NCBI RefSeq assembly: GCF_007747995.1
Contig: NZ_CP036276.1
Span: 1 to 64,000, forward strand
Length of the DNA stretch: 64,000 bases
DNA from: Symmachiella dynata
GTDB lineage: Bacteria > Planctomycetota > Planctomycetia > Planctomycetales > Planctomycetaceae
Reading direction: 5' to 3'
The position numbers were made by a program, and so were the translations under genes. Below, piece by piece: positions 39,969 to 50,415 of this stretch. Each line of letters opens with the position of its first letter. Position 1 is the stretch's first letter. The notes beneath the pieces are model-generated. The model saw only the letters and a program-made list of their open reading frames with translations, was not told where the DNA came from and ran no database searches.

Positions 39969-40841
39969 ATGCGGGATATCTATAGTCATGGGGAATTTCG
40001 GTTGTCGATCGAGATTTTCCCCCCCAAAACCGAAGCGGGTGATGCTGCGCTTTTTGAAAATCTGCAACGGTTGGTCGATTATCGTCCCGCCTTCGTTTCT
40101 TGTACCTATGGCGCTGGCGGCAGCACCCGGACGCGGACCATCGATCTGTGCGCCGAAATTCAAATGCGATTTGCTTTGCCCGCGACCGCTCATCTGACGT
40201 GTGTGGGTGCGACACGTGAGGAATTGCATCAGTGGCTCAACGAAGCGCGGCAACGGGGGGTGAAAAACATCATGGCACTCCGCGGCGACGCACCGGCCGG
40301 GGCGGAGACCTTTCCGCATGTCGAGGGTGGGTTGCGGCATGCCAACGAATTGGTCGAATTGATTCGCGGTGAATTACCTGATCAGGGAATCGGTGTCGCC
40401 GGGTATCCGGAAATCCACCCTGAGGCGCCCAACGCTGACGAGGATCTGGTGAACCTTCGCCGCAAGGTCGACGCTGGTGCCGATGCGGTGTTTACACAGT
40501 TGTTTTTTGCCAACAAGCATTTTTTCGAATTTCGCCGTCGGTACGAACAGGCCGGGATTACCGTACCGCTGATTCCAGGCATCATGCCGATTACGAATTT
40601 CGAGCGGATCAAACGGATTACAAAAATGTGCGGCGCGGCGTTTCCAGAGACATTGGCAACCAAACTGGAAGCAGCCCAGGACGACGAACAGGCGCAATTT
40701 GATATCGGTGTGGAGTACGCCGTCGGGCAATGTCGCGAGCTGATGGACAACGGCGTTCCCGGCATTCATTTTTATGCCTTGAACAAATCGAAAGCCTGCG
40801 AAGCGATCCTTAATGCGCTGGATTATCAAACGGCGACATGA
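39969..40841 (+). CDS. metF: Methylenetetrahydrofolate reductase
   Basis: Flavoprotein that reduces 5,10-methylene-THF to 5-methyl-THF, the methyl donor for MetH. Seen: a TIM barrel beginning [13 protein letters not shown] with the catalytic Glu of [41 protein letters not shown], and the later [12 protein letters not shown] and [10 protein letters not shown]. The product is 290 residues, normal for bacteria. GAGG at 39956-39959 favours ATG 39969 (9 bases) over ATG 39963 (3 bases). metH follows about 350 bases downstream on the same strand. Confidence 0.96.
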   Translation: MRDIYSHGEFRLSIEIFPPKTEAGDAALFENLQRLVDYRPAFVSCTYGAGGSTRTRTIDLCAEIQMRFALPATAHLTCVGATREELHQWLNEARQRGVKNIMALRGDAPAGAETFPHVEGGLRHANELVELIRGELPDQGIGVAGYPEIHPEAPNADEDLVNLRRKVDAGADAVFTQLFFANKHFFEFRRRYEQAGITVPLIPGIMPITNFERIKRITKMCGAAFPETLATKLEAAQDDEQAQFDIGVEYAVGQCRELMDNGVPGIHFYALNKSKACEAILNALDYQTAT

Positions 40842-40933
40842 ACCGATATGCGGGCACCGATGTCAGAACCTTCGAGCAGGCTAAACTTCTGTTGAGCTGT
40901 TTTCGGGGGATGGTTATTCGTACTACATAGAAA

Positions 40934-40951
40934 GGTGCGTCGCGACGCACC
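40934..40951. repeat. Palindrome GGTGCG-CGCACC family, copy 2 (perfect)
   Basis: GGTGCGTCGCGACGCACC is a perfect 18-base palindrome followed by CTACG. The other copy is at 15925-15942. Confidence 0.75.
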
Positions 40952-40997
40952 CTACGTGACTGCTCGCGACTTAGGGTATCCTCAGATTTCAATACGA

Positions 40998-41073
40998 GGG
41001 TGCCACTGGCTTTGCCAGTGTTTTGCAAGCATCGCACACTTTTGAAGTTGCACTGGCGAAGCCAGTGGCACCC
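40998..41073. repeat. Inverted pair of CACTGGC / GCCAGTGGCACCC repeat units
   Basis: Left unit (40998-41020) starts GGGTGCCACTGGC and right unit (41051-41073) ends GCCAGTGGCACCC. The right unit matches the reverse complement of the left at 22 of 23 bases. The pair resembles a BIME-type doublet of the repeat at 9427 and 33956, with a shorter stem. Confidence 0.75.
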
Positions 41074-41121
41074 AGTCTAAATAATAAAATCGTGACAAGC
41101 CATTGGTTGTCGTACATTGAC

Positions 41122-41149
41122 GGCTCGGCGGGAGTCTCGCCCTCTCGGA
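41122..41149 (+). repeat. Dispersed palindromic repeat, GGCTC-GCGGGAG family, copy 2
   Basis: Relative of the 13579-13606 unit, with GGCTCGGCGGGAG followed by a TCTCGCC loop and CTCTCGGA. Confidence 0.55.
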
Positions 41150-41194
41150 GTCTTTACATTTTTCTAATTCGCGCGTTTTTATGGTCGCAATTTT

Positions 41195-44100
41195 ATGGCA
41201 TCTATGACTGCTGTTTCCGATACCGCCGCTCAACTTCGTGAGTTGTTGCAACAGCGAATTCTCGTACTTGACGGTGCGATGGGGTCGTTGATTCTCGCCG
41301 AACGTCCCAGTGAAGAGGATTATCGCGGCGCGCGGTTTGCCGATCACCATAGTGATTTGAAAAACTGCAACGATATTCTGGTGCTCACACAGCCGGCGAT
41401 GATCGAAGGGATTCATCGGCAATATCTTGAAGCGGGCGCGGATATTATTCTGACGGATACCTTCAATGCCAACGGGGTCTCGCTGAAAGAATACGACCTA
41501 GAGCAATACACCTACGAACTCAACAAGACGGCGGTAGAAATCGCGCGGCGGGCGACCGAAGAGTTCACGGAGTTGACGCCTGACAAACCTCGTTTCGTCG
41601 CCGGCAGCATCGGTCCCATGAACCGGTCGTTGTCGGTCTCCCCGGATGTGAACGATCCCGGCAAACGGTTGGTGACCTTCGACGAAGTGGTTGAGGGATA
41701 CACCGAGCAACTGCGGGGGTTGATCGATGGTGGAGCGGATATTTTGTTGCCGGAAACGGCGTTTGATACGTTGAACATGAAGGCTTGCCTGTTCGCGATC
41801 GATAAGTATTTTCGCGAACACGATGTCAGCCTACCGGTGATGATTTCCGGGACGATCACCGACGATAGCGGTCGCACGATGACCGGCCAAACGATCGAGG
41901 CGTTTTGGACCAGCATCTCGCATTTCGACATGCTCAGTATTGGGTTGAACTGCGCGCTCGGTCCGGAGAAGATGCGGCCCTACTTGGAGTCGATTTCGCA
42001 GATTGCGCCGTTCTACGTGAGTTGTTACCCCAATGCGGGGCTGCCCAATGAAATGGGCGAATTCGATATGACGCCTGCGGAGATGGCCAAGACGCTGCGA
42101 GAATTCGCTGACAATGGTTGGTTGAACATCGTGGGTGGTTGTTGCGGCAGCACACCGGCGCACATCCGCAAAATCGCCGACGCGGTCGCTGACATTCGAC
42201 CCCGACCGGTTCCGACAGTTTCCAAGTGTTCGACCTACAGCGGCTTGGAACTGCTGGAGATTCGTCCTGAGACGAACTTCATCATGATCGGCGAGCGGAC
42301 CAACGTCACCGGTTCGCGAAAGTTTGCGCGGCTGATCAAGGAGGAAAAATACGACGAAGCGCTCAGTGTCGCTCGCGATCAGGTCGAGGGGGGCGCGAAC
42401 ATGATCGACATCAACATGGATGAAGGTCTGATCGACAGTGCAGCAGTGATGGCCAAGTTCTTGAATCTTGTCGCCGCTGAGCCAGATATCTCCCGCGTAC
42501 CGATCATGATCGACAGTTCCAAATGGTCGGTCATCGAAGCGGGCTTGAAATGCGTGCAAGGCAAAGCGGTCGTAAATTCAATCAGCCTCAAGGAGGGGGA
42601 AGAGCTCTTTTTGGAGCAGGCGCGTAAAATTCATGCCTACGGCGCCGCCGCTGTTGTGATGGCGTTTGATGAAGAAGGCCAAGCGGCCGATGCGCAGCGG
42701 AAAGTCGAAATCTGCAAACGTGCCTATGACCTGCTGACACAAAAAATCGGTTTCCCGGCTGAGGACATCATCTTCGATGCCAACATTCTGACCGTCGGAA
42801 CGGGGATGGAAGAGCATGCCAACTATGCTGTCGAATTTATTGAAGCGGTCCGACAGATCAAACAACAATGTCCCGGTGCGAAGACTTCCGGCGGCGTGAG
42901 TAATGTTTCGTTCTCGTTTCGCGGCAATAACGTTGTCCGCGAAGCCATCAACGCGGCGTTTTTGTATCACGCGATTTCGGCCGGGTTGGACATGGGCATC
43001 GTCAATGCCGGCCAATTGGAGGTCTATGAAGAAATCGAGCCGACGTTGTTGGAGTACGTCGAAGATGTGCTGCTCAATCGCCGTGAGGATGCGACGGAGC
43101 GGCTGATTGATTACGCCGAGCAGATCAAGGATCAAGCGACAGGTCAGGCCGAAGTGAAAACGGCCGCTTGGCGCGAGGAATCGGTTGAGGAACGGCTCAA
43201 GCATGCATTGCTCAAAGGCATTACCGATTTTATTGACGAAGATACAGAAGAAGCCCGGCAAAAATACAGCCGCCCGCTGCACGTGATTCAGGGACCGTTG
43301 ATGGACGGTATGGCGGTCGTGGGTGAGCTATTTGGTACCGGAAAAATGTTCTTGCCGCAGGTCGTTAAAAGTGCCCGCGTGATGAAACGCTCAGTGGCCT
43401 ACCTGACGCCGTATATGGAGCAAGAGAAAATTGATCTGGGCATCGCGGACGAAAAAGCCCGCGGCACGATGGTGATTGCCACCGTCAAAGGGGACGTACA
43501 CGATATTGGCAAAAACATCGTGGCGGTCGTGCTGCGCTGTAACAACTTTGACATCGTCGACCTAGGCGTGATGGTCGCAGCTGACAAAATCATTGACAAG
43601 GCGATCGAAATCGGCGCCGACCTGATTGGACTGAGCGGATTGATTACACCGTCGCTCGACGAGATGGCGCACGTTGCCAAGGAGATGCAGCGGCGTGGAT
43701 TGAAGATTCCGTTGATTGTCGGTGGAGCGACGACGAGTGCGAAACATACGGCCGTTAAAATTGCGACGCAATACGATCAGATCGTTGCGCATGTGGGCGA
43801 TGCGTCGCTGTCGGTGCCGGTGATGGAAAACATTCTCGATACAGATAAGAAGGCGGAGTTCGATGCGAAGAACCGCGCTGCCCAACAGCGTGACCGCGAA
43901 ATGTTTGCCGCACGGCAGCAAAAGAAACTGATTTCATATGACGAAGCGGTCGCGGCGCGATTTCCCACGGATTGGTCGAGTGCCGAAATCCAACAACCGA
44001 GTTTTACCGGCACCAAGGTGCTGAAAGATTTTCCGTTGGAGAAGATCGTTCCCTTTATCGACTGGTCACCCTTTTTCCAGACCTGGGAACTGCGCGGCAA

Positions 44101-44905
44101 GTATCCCAAAATCCTCGACGACCCGAACATGGGCGTCGAGGCGCGTAAGTTGTTCGACTCGGCCCAGGAATCCTTGGCGGAATTGATTGCCGGGAAACAA
44201 CTGCATGCGGCGGGTGTGTATGGTTTTTGGCCGGCCAATTCCGTGGGCGATGACATCGTGCTCTACACCGACGAATCCCGCAGCGAGGAGGTCACGCGGT
44301 TCCATACGCTGCGGCAACAATGGGAGCGGAAGGGGCAGGAGCATTATTTTGCGCTGTCTGATTTCATCGCTCCGCTGGAGAGCGGCCGCATCGATTACCT
44401 GGGGGCCTTTGCTGTGACGGCTGGTTTGGGAATTGGTCCGATCGTGGCAAAATGTGAAGCGGAACTCGACGACTATCAATCGATCATGACCAAGGCGCTG
44501 GCGGATCGCTTGGCGGAGGCGTTTGCCGAGTTGCTGCACCAGCAAGCGCGGCGGGATTGGGGATTTGGAGCTGTCGAGGAACTATCGAGCGACGATTTGA
44601 TTGCCGAGAAATACCGCGGCATCCGACCCGCGCCGGGTTACCCCGCCTGCCCCGACCATACAGAGAAGCGGATTTTGTTTGATCTGCTCGATGCGGAAGC
44701 GCAGACGGGTATCGAACTGACGGAAAACTTCGCCATGCTTCCCGCAGCGGCTGTGTCGGGACTGTACTTCGCGCATCCGCAGGCACGGTATTTCTCCGTC
44801 GACCGGATTACCAAAGATCAAGCCGAAGCGTACGCTGCTCGCAAGGGGATGCCGTTGGCGGAAGTTGAGCGTTGGTTGTCGCCGAATTTGGGGTATGAGG
44901 CGTAG
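41195..44905 (+). CDS. metH: Cobalamin-dependent methionine synthase
   Basis: Transfers the methyl group of 5-methyl-THF through cobalamin to homocysteine. All four modules are present in 1236 residues. The homocysteine domain (about 10-330) starts LDGAMGSLI and has zinc Cys in GLNCALG (near 250) and GGCCGS (near 313). The pterin domain (about 350-620) has [14 protein letters not shown] and INMDEGLID. The B12 domain (about 660-880) has the DxHxxG motif in [11 protein letters not shown] near 768. The reactivation domain ends with [16 protein letters not shown]. metF upstream supplies its substrate. Confidence 0.97.
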   Translation: MASMTAVSDTAAQLRELLQQRILVLDGAMGSLILAERPSEEDYRGARFADHHSDLKNCNDILVLTQPAMIEGIHRQYLEAGADIILTDTFNANGVSLKEYDLEQYTYELNKTAVEIARRATEEFTELTPDKPRFVAGSIGPMNRSLSVSPDVNDPGKRLVTFDEVVEGYTEQLRGLIDGGADILLPETAFDTLNMKACLFAIDKYFREHDVSLPVMISGTITDDSGRTMTGQTIEAFWTSISHFDMLSIGLNCALGPEKMRPYLESISQIAPFYVSCYPNAGLPNEMGEFDMTPAEMAKTLREFADNGWLNIVGGCCGSTPAHIRKIADAVADIRPRPVPTVSKCSTYSGLELLEIRPETNFIMIGERTNVTGSRKFARLIKEEKYDEALSVARDQVEGGANMIDINMDEGLIDSAAVMAKFLNLVAAEPDISRVPIMIDSSKWSVIEAGLKCVQGKAVVNSISLKEGEELFLEQARKIHAYGAAAVVMAFDEEGQAADAQRKVEICKRAYDLLTQKIGFPAEDIIFDANILTVGTGMEEHANYAVEFIEAVRQIKQQCPGAKTSGGVSNVSFSFRGNNVVREAINAAFLYHAISAGLDMGIVNAGQLEVYEEIEPTLLEYVEDVLLNRREDATERLIDYAEQIKDQATGQAEVKTAAWREESVEERLKHALLKGITDFIDEDTEEARQKYSRPLHVIQGPLMDGMAVVGELFGTGKMFLPQVVKSARVMKRSVAYLTPYMEQEKIDLGIADEKARGTMVIATVKGDVHDIGKNIVAVVLRCNNFDIVDLGVMVAADKIIDKAIEIGADLIGLSGLITPSLDEMAHVAKEMQRRGLKIPLIVGGATTSAKHTAVKIATQYDQIVAHVGDASLSVPVMENILDTDKKAEFDAKNRAAQQRDREMFAARQQKKLISYDEAVAARFPTDWSSAEIQQPSFTGTKVLKDFPLEKIVPFIDWSPFFQTWELRGKYPKILDDPNMGVEARKLFDSAQESLAELIAGKQLHAAGVYGFWPANSVGDDIVLYTDESRSEEVTRFHTLRQQWERKGQEHYFALSDFIAPLESGRIDYLGAFAVTAGLGIGPIVAKCEAELDDYQSIMTKALADRLAEAFAELLHQQARRDWGFGAVEELSSDDLIAEKYRGIRPAPGYPACPDHTEKRILFDLLDAEAQTGIELTENFAMLPAAAVSGLYFAHPQARYFSVDRITKDQAEAYAARKGMPLAEVERWLSPNLGYEA

Positions 44906-45078
44906 TCACGGCGCTCTCTGTGCAGGTTGAGCGACTCGGGTCGCTGTGCGCAAATATTGCTTTCGGTACTGGCGTCGTTTAAGCTGGGGGTCTGCGCAGT
45001 GGGGCAACAGTCGGGGTGGTTGTTGCATGGGCACTGAACGCTTCGATCACCGTCAATCCGCGCGAAAGGCTGCTTGCA

Positions 45079-47049
45079 ATGATGCGACTCTCAACCACGG
45101 GCCTGATCCTCTTGCTGTTGACGGCGGTGCTGCCTGGTACCGGGTTTTCTGCTGGGGAAGAGGCGGCTGTCACCCCCATCTCCAAGGTCACAGTCTATCC
45201 GCTGGCCTATGGGATACGGGCGGGTGATGACACTCCGTTTGGCGTATGTCATTCCATACCGATTACGGTCGGGGGAGCTCCTGAGGGCGAAATTCGTATT
45301 GGAATTTTTGAAGACAAATTGTCCGGCGCCAGTCCCATGTGGCGTGCGGCAGCCTGGCAGGCTTCACTCACAGCGGCGCAGTTACTCGATTTTAATCCGC
45401 AGGCGATGCAAGCCACGTTCACGGTGGAAGGCAAGATCGACGGTCCCAGCGCCGGCGCTTTGTTGACGATTGGTGTGCTTTCGGCCGTCCTGGGTGATCC
45501 GCTGCGCGACGATGTGACGATGACCGGCACGATCAATCCCGATGGCATGATCGGTCCGGTGGGTGGGATTCCGTTTAAGATCGAAGGGGCTGCCCGGGCG
45601 GGCAAAACGACTGTGTTGATTCCCGCGCACAGTCGGTTGGAACTCGACCCGCGGACCAAAGAGATCGTCGATCTGATCGGGCACGGAGAAAACATCGGGG
45701 TGAAGGTCATTCCGGTCAATGACATCTGGACGGCTTACAAGATTTTCACGGGCAAGCCGCTTCCCCGTCCGGAAGCCAAGGAGTTGCCGACGGTCTCGCC
45801 GAAGATGAGCAAGCATGTGCTCAAACATATTCCCCGGTGGAACAAGTTGTACAAATCGGCCCGTGAGAAATATGTCTCTTGGCCTGATTTCGGGCATCCC
45901 GAGTACGCTAACCAACAGTTGGCTTCGGCGGATAAAATTAACAAACAAATCAATTCGCTGTTGGTCGAAGGACAGTTCGCACCCGCATACTGGGACGCCG
46001 CGTGGTCGGCCGCCTTGGCTTGGGTGGCGCATGAAGTTGGACGGTATCATTACTCCAACAACGCCTATGGCCGCGATGCGGCTGTCAAATTGATGTTCCA
46101 AGACCAGTGGTTGGAAAAGGAAGTCGACACGACGGCGGCGGCCATCCGTTTTTATCGACCGCTGACGTTCGATCAACTCTCGATCTATATGGAAGCCTGC
46201 AACGCGTTTTTCACGGGGCTGTGCTACCGCAGTCTGGCAAATGTCATCCGTGAAAATTTGCCGGACGATCCGGACGTCGCGGGTGTTTGGATCGTGGCGG
46301 TTGCCGAACAGCACGTTGTCTGTTGGCTGAACATGAAGCTGGCTCGCGATTATCTCGAACTGGCGGATAGTTATGAAGGAACACCGATTCCCGAAGGCGC
46401 GCCGGTGAATGAACTTTCGAAATTCTTTTTGCGAAGTACTGAAGCTGGGTTGTCGATGGTCAACGAGCTTGAGGTGAAGAAGGTCGCCAAAAAATACAAA
46501 CTCAACAACGACGCAGCCATTGCCGCCTTATCGCTGAGCGACCCGGCATATGCCATGGCCCAGTTGGGCATGAAACAGATCATTCCCAGCCTGCCCAAGT
46601 ATTTTGGCGAAGGAAAACAACTGGAATACGCGCGATTGGCAGCGGCGATTGGACTGCATACGCGGGCGGCGATGCTGATCGCCAAATACTACTCGCTGGG
46701 GGTGGAATTGGACGACAACTACAATTTCGTGCGGCTCAAACGTGAGCGGGCATTGGAAGATTGGTTGGACGACTCGAAAGACCAAGCTCAACGCGCGATT
46801 ACCGGGCTAGGCGATGCCGGCATCGATCAAACGACTTGCCTGCAGATTTTCTCCATCGCACGCATCTACGAAGGTCGCAGCGCCACCGATCGGATCGAAG
46901 CTTTGGGGTATTACTTCACCACCAACGTGCTAGCACAGGTGCTGCAACGGTTAGCTGCCGGCGACCATGTGCCCGAACTCGATGTGCCCCAGCCAGCCCC
47001 GCTGCCCGCCCCCCTGCCGGCGCCGATTCCGCCACCCTCTGAGGAATAA
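45079..47049 (+). CDS. Exported protein with a Lon-type (S16) protease domain and no AAA ATPase
   Basis: Predicted exported serine protease of 656 residues. From ATG 45079 a signal peptide is seen (LILLLLTAVLPGTGFSA). The Lon proteolytic core lies at about 60-185: DGPSAGALLT carries catalytic Ser124, and TGTINPDGMIGPVGGIPFK carries catalytic Lys167, followed by AARAGKTTVLIP as in true Lon. No AAA+ module is present. The remaining 470 residues are mostly helical and unlike any family recognised, ending in a Pro-rich tail (PAPLPAPLPAPIPPPSEE). The start at 45016 (GTG) would hide the signal peptide. A DUF1501 gene follows 93 bases on. Confidence 0.8.
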   Translation: MMRLSTTGLILLLLTAVLPGTGFSAGEEAAVTPISKVTVYPLAYGIRAGDDTPFGVCHSIPITVGGAPEGEIRIGIFEDKLSGASPMWRAAAWQASLTAAQLLDFNPQAMQATFTVEGKIDGPSAGALLTIGVLSAVLGDPLRDDVTMTGTINPDGMIGPVGGIPFKIEGAARAGKTTVLIPAHSRLELDPRTKEIVDLIGHGENIGVKVIPVNDIWTAYKIFTGKPLPRPEAKELPTVSPKMSKHVLKHIPRWNKLYKSAREKYVSWPDFGHPEYANQQLASADKINKQINSLLVEGQFAPAYWDAAWSAALAWVAHEVGRYHYSNNAYGRDAAVKLMFQDQWLEKEVDTTAAAIRFYRPLTFDQLSIYMEACNAFFTGLCYRSLANVIRENLPDDPDVAGVWIVAVAEQHVVCWLNMKLARDYLELADSYEGTPIPEGAPVNELSKFFLRSTEAGLSMVNELEVKKVAKKYKLNNDAAIAALSLSDPAYAMAQLGMKQIIPSLPKYFGEGKQLEYARLAAAIGLHTRAAMLIAKYYSLGVELDDNYNFVRLKRERALEDWLDDSKDQAQRAITGLGDAGIDQTTCLQIFSIARIYEGRSATDRIEALGYYFTTNVLAQVLQRLAAGDHVPELDVPQPAPLPAPLPAPIPPPSEE

Positions 47050-47142
47050 ACCTCCGCGCAAAGTCTGCCGGTTGTTTGATCAACTGCGTTGGTGCGGACA
47101 TCGCCTCGGATTTTCGCCTTTTCATCGATTGAGGACACAGCC

Positions 47143-48588
47143 ATGTCGCCTTGGGAACGCTATCAACTGCAACATTCGCGGAGGACGTTTCTGGGTCGGG
47201 CCTCGGCCGGGATGGGGACGTTGGCTCTCGGCGCGTTGCTGCAACCGTCGTTGTTCGCTGCCGGCGCGAGCGATGCCGATTCGGTCCCCCAATGGAACGG
47301 CGTGGTGCAGCCGCTACATTTTCCGCCCAAATGCAAACGCGTGATTCACCTTTGCATGGCGGGGGGCGCTTCGCATTTGGAGACGTTGGACTTCAAACCC
47401 AAGCTGGCGGAGCTGGACGGGCAGCCAATGCCCAAGTCGTTCACCGAAGGCCAACAGATCGCACAACTGCAAGGGCAGCGTGACAAACTGAAATGCCTCG
47501 GCCCGACGCACGCCTTTCAAAAATTCGGCGAATCGGGTCAACAGATCAGCAGTATCCTGCCGCACATTGGGTCGATTGCCGATGACATTTGCATCATCAA
47601 TTCGATGCAGACGGACCAGATCAATCACGATCCCGCGCATACGTTGATGAACACCGGCACCAGCATTCCCGGACGGCCGTCGATGGGATCCTGGCTGCTG
47701 TACGGGCTGGGCAGTGACAGTCAGGATTTGCCGGGCTACGTGGTGATGACGTCTGTCGGCGGCGGGCAGTCGCAGCCGATCGCTTCGCGGCAATGGCATA
47801 GCGGATTTTTGCCCAGCCAATTTCAAGGAGTCGAGTTTCGCTCCAAAGGGGACCCAGTGCTGTACGTCAACAGCCCCGGCGGCGTCGCCTTAAAGCAGCA
47901 GCGTCAAGTCATTGATGCGGTGCAGCAGCTCAATCGTCTGGGCAACGAAAAGTTTCACGATCCGGAAATCGCCACGCGGATCAGCCAATACGAGTTGGCG
48001 TTCAAGATGCAAACCTCGGTTCCCGACCTGATGAACATCGCCGGTGAGCCGAAACATATTTTGGAGATGTATGGCACCGAAGGGGGGGACGGTTCGTTTG
48101 CGTCGAATTGCCTGTTGGCCCGTCGTTTGGCTGAACGGGGGGTGCGGTTCATTCAACTGTACCATCGTGGCTGGGACCATCACGGCAACATCAAAAACGG
48201 AGCAGCGGTCACGGCCAAACTGGTCGACCAAGGCTCAGCGGCGCTGGTCAAAGACCTCAAACAACGCGGCATGCTGGATGATACGCTGATCATCTGGGGT
48301 GGCGAATTCGGCCGCACCCCAATGGCGCAAGGCACAGGGCGTGACCACCATATTAAAGCCTTCTCCACGTGGTTGGCCGGCGGCGGCATTCAAGGGGGCA
48401 TCACCTACGGTGCTAGTGATGAATTGGGTTACGCGGCTGTCGATAAGGTCACGCACGTCAATGACCTACATGCCACGATGCTGGCGCAATTCGGAATCGA
48501 TCACGAGAAGCTAACGTACCGCTTTCAAGGTCGCGATTTCCGCTTGACCGATGTGCATGGGCATGTTGTTCAGGATATTTTGGCGTAG
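47143..48588 (+). CDS. DUF1501 protein with Tat-type signal
   Basis: Planctomycete-typical exported protein of the DUF1501 (alkaline-phosphatase-superfamily-like) group, 481 residues. Seen: SRRTFLGRASAGMGTLALG, a twin-arginine signal, then RVIHLCMAGGASHLETLDFKP, INHDPAHTLMNTGTS, and the C-terminal [24 protein letters not shown] and HVNDLHATMLAQFG, all conserved in DUF1501. These match His/Asp metal-binding patterns, though no activity is proven. The start at ATG 47143 has GAGGA 8 bases upstream. Usually such genes follow a PSCyt1/PSD1 gene; here the upstream gene is the Lon-type protease. Confidence 0.9.
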   Translation: MSPWERYQLQHSRRTFLGRASAGMGTLALGALLQPSLFAAGASDADSVPQWNGVVQPLHFPPKCKRVIHLCMAGGASHLETLDFKPKLAELDGQPMPKSFTEGQQIAQLQGQRDKLKCLGPTHAFQKFGESGQQISSILPHIGSIADDICIINSMQTDQINHDPAHTLMNTGTSIPGRPSMGSWLLYGLGSDSQDLPGYVVMTSVGGGQSQPIASRQWHSGFLPSQFQGVEFRSKGDPVLYVNSPGGVALKQQRQVIDAVQQLNRLGNEKFHDPEIATRISQYELAFKMQTSVPDLMNIAGEPKHILEMYGTEGGDGSFASNCLLARRLAERGVRFIQLYHRGWDHHGNIKNGAAVTAKLVDQGSAALVKDLKQRGMLDDTLIIWGGEFGRTPMAQGTGRDHHIKAFSTWLAGGGIQGGITYGASDELGYAAVDKVTHVNDLHATMLAQFGIDHEKLTYRFQGRDFRLTDVHGHVVQDILA

Positions 48589-48616
48589 CGGGCGGTTAGG
48601 TTGTTTCATTAAAAAA

Positions 48617-48692
48617 GGCCGCGCGCAGAGACGCAAAGAAAAAGAGGGTTAACAATTAAACCTCTTTGCGGCTTCGCGTCTTTGTGTGAGGC
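48617..48692. repeat. Imperfect long palindrome between DUF1501 and enolase-family genes
   Basis: Left arm has CAGAGACGCAAAGAAAAAG then AGGG, right arm has CCTCTTT, GCGTCTTTG and GTGAGGC, around TTAACAATTAAA. The arms pair imperfectly over about 30 bases. The left arm resembles a GAGACGCAAAG-type repeat common in other genomes. It may act as a terminator. Confidence 0.55.
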
Positions 48693-48726
48693 ATTTTTCT
48701 TTTCTTTTTGGAAACGAACAGACGCC

Positions 48727-49977
48727 ATGACGAATCAGATATCCAACCGTCGTGAATTGTTGCAGTCGGGGGCGCTGTTGGCGGCGGGGGGATTGTTGGG
48801 AGGGGTGGCGCCGGTTCGTGCTGCGGAGGCGGCGCCGGGGTTTGATGTTCCGCCAATTAAAATCACCGCGGTGAAGACCTATTTGTTACGGCACACTTTG
48901 CAGCGGGCGTTTGGGGTGTCGGTGTCGGTTCCGTTGGATAAAACGCGTTCGGCGCTGCTTGTGAAAATCGAAACCGATACGGGACTCGTTGGGTGGGGCG
49001 AGACCGCTCCGGTGAATGGGACGCAGGGGGCGATTGATGATCAACTCGGTCCGCGGCTGATCGGCAAGAATCCATTGATGCATCGGCAATTGTGGCGCGC
49101 GTTGTGGGGTGCGAATTTTGGTGATGCGCTAGCTGTGGGAGCGTTGGACATAGCACTGAATGACCTGCGCGGCAAGGCCTTGAATCTGCCGGTCTCGGCG
49201 CTGTTCGGCGGGCGGCTGCGGGATCGTGTTCCGGTGTATGCCTCGGCGATGAATTATGTCGCTGGGCAGGAGCCGGAGACTCAATATCCCCGGGAAGCTG
49301 AGGCCCTGGTGAAACAAGGTTTTCGCGCGCTGAAGATGCGGCTGGGTCGGTATTCGGTCGCTCGCGAAGCCCAGGTGGCCGCAGCGGTTCGGCAAGCGGT
49401 TGGCGCTGATGTGAAACTGATGGCCGACGGCAATGCGGCTTATACGTTGACGTCGGCACTGCGAATGGGTGAGAAACTCAACGATCTGGGATTCGAATAC
49501 TTTGAAGAACCGTTGCCGCAATCTCCCAAGTATGCCGGTTATGATGAACTGCGGCAGAAGCTTCCGCTCGCTTTGGCGGCCGGTGAAGCGGTCGACTCGC
49601 GCGGCAGCGCCAAGCAATTGATCGACCGCCGCGTGATGGACATCATTCAACCCGATGTCAGCCTGTGCGGGGGGATTGGCGAGGCGTTGTTCATTTCCGA
49701 ACTGGCCGCGCTCTCGGGAATCCGCACGATTCCACACTGTTGGGGCGGCGCGATTCTGATCGCTGCCACGGTCCACCTGCTGAGCCTCATGCCCGACCCA
49801 CATTGGGGCTTCCCGACCGACACGCCGATGCTGGAATTGGATCAATCGGAGAACCCTTGGCGAACAGAGATCGTCGCACAGCCGTTGGAACAGCGGGAGG
49901 GCTTTGTCGCGGTTCCGACCGGGGCGGGGTTGGGGATTGAGGTGGATGAAGCGGCGGTGGAGCGGTATGCGGTTTGA
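48727..49977 (+). CDS. Tat-exported enolase-superfamily enzyme (dipeptide-epimerase/muconate-cycloisomerase-like)
   Basis: Mg-dependent enolase-superfamily enzyme of 416 residues with an export signal. Seen: SNRRELLQSGALLAAGGLLGG, a twin-arginine signal, then an N-terminal cap domain (LVGWGETAP), and the barrel with KMRLGR (K-x-R acid/base region), MADGNAAY (Asp ligand), FEEPLPQS (Glu ligand), GEAVDSR (Glu ligand), and DIIQPDVSLCGGIGEA with the second Lys region replaced. PHCWGG is near the C-terminus. Closest plan is the muconate-lactonizing/dipeptide-epimerase subgroup. Export of such an enzyme is unusual; substrates are unknown. Confidence 0.83.
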   Translation: MTNQISNRRELLQSGALLAAGGLLGGVAPVRAAEAAPGFDVPPIKITAVKTYLLRHTLQRAFGVSVSVPLDKTRSALLVKIETDTGLVGWGETAPVNGTQGAIDDQLGPRLIGKNPLMHRQLWRALWGANFGDALAVGALDIALNDLRGKALNLPVSALFGGRLRDRVPVYASAMNYVAGQEPETQYPREAEALVKQGFRALKMRLGRYSVAREAQVAAAVRQAVGADVKLMADGNAAYTLTSALRMGEKLNDLGFEYFEEPLPQSPKYAGYDELRQKLPLALAAGEAVDSRGSAKQLIDRRVMDIIQPDVSLCGGIGEALFISELAALSGIRTIPHCWGGAILIAATVHLLSLMPDPHWGFPTDTPMLELDQSENPWRTEIVAQPLEQREGFVAVPTGAGLGIEVDEAAVERYAV

Positions 49978-50001
49978 TTCTTTCAGACGAGGATTCGGAG
50001 T

Positions 50002-50292
50002 ATGAGATTCATAATCTATTGTTTGATTCCGCCTATATCGCTTGTCGTTTGCATGGGAGCAGGTTGGGCGATTGATTCGATGGGTAACGGCCCATTGATC
50101 GCAGGGGTGTCGCTTTATCTTCTGAGCCCGGGATCGTGGAGTGCGGCTTTATTACCGATCTTCTATATCAGCAATGTCGCTTTGAGCGAAAACAGTCGAA
50201 TCACGCGATGTCGCTTTGTGGTGATCGAGATCGCATTGTGTTTTAGCCTTTGGTCTGCGTGCTACAAAATAGCGGTGCCCGGTTGGCGCTAG
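50002..50292 (+). CDS. Small hypothetical membrane protein
   Basis: No family recognised. The 96-residue product has three hydrophobic segments (about 5-24, 31-55 and 70-88), such as FIIYCLIPPISLVVCMGAG. GAGGATTCGGAG lies upstream of ATG 50002. The gene is followed at once by a repeat copy and lies in a short run of orphan genes with lower GC than the surroundings. Confidence 0.6.
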   Translation: MRFIIYCLIPPISLVVCMGAGWAIDSMGNGPLIAGVSLYLLSPGSWSAALLPIFYISNVALSENSRITRCRFVVIEIALCFSLWSACYKIAVPGWR

Positions 50293-50296
50293 TTGT

Positions 50297-50367
50297 GTAG
50301 GTCAGGCCGCCGCCTGACGCTTGGGCCTTGGAGGTCCCACGTGAAATTCGTCAGGAGGGAGCCTGAC
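50297..50367. repeat. CCTGACGC / TCAGGCGGGAGCCTGA palindromic element, copy A
   Basis: The left end GTAGGTCAGGC and the right end GCCTGAC are inverted, and each holds a nested GTCAGG/CCTGAC palindrome. The centre has GTCCCACGTG. Core words CCTGACGC, GTCCCAC and TTCGTCAGG recur in copies B and C. Confidence 0.75.
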
Positions 50368-50415
50368 TTTCGGCGATTTACCGAACGAACGTCGAATACG
50401 AGAGGGCATTGTCTC

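Larger units (their letters stand above)
40842..41194. other. metF-metH spacer filled with palindromic repeats
   Basis: No gene. It contains the perfect palindrome at 40934-40951, an inverted pair of repeat units at 40998-41073, and a GC-rich hairpin at 41122-41149. No riboswitch seen. Confidence 0.6.

Noticed and set aside
39941-39985. 14-codon upstream open frame overlapping the metF start
   Set aside because: It has a good ribosome binding site but no conserved peptide or attenuator structure was recognised; it could be chance.
41195-44905. Cobalamin or SAM riboswitch before metH or metF
   Set aside because: The upstream regions hold repeats or plain sequence; no conserved aptamer words were seen.
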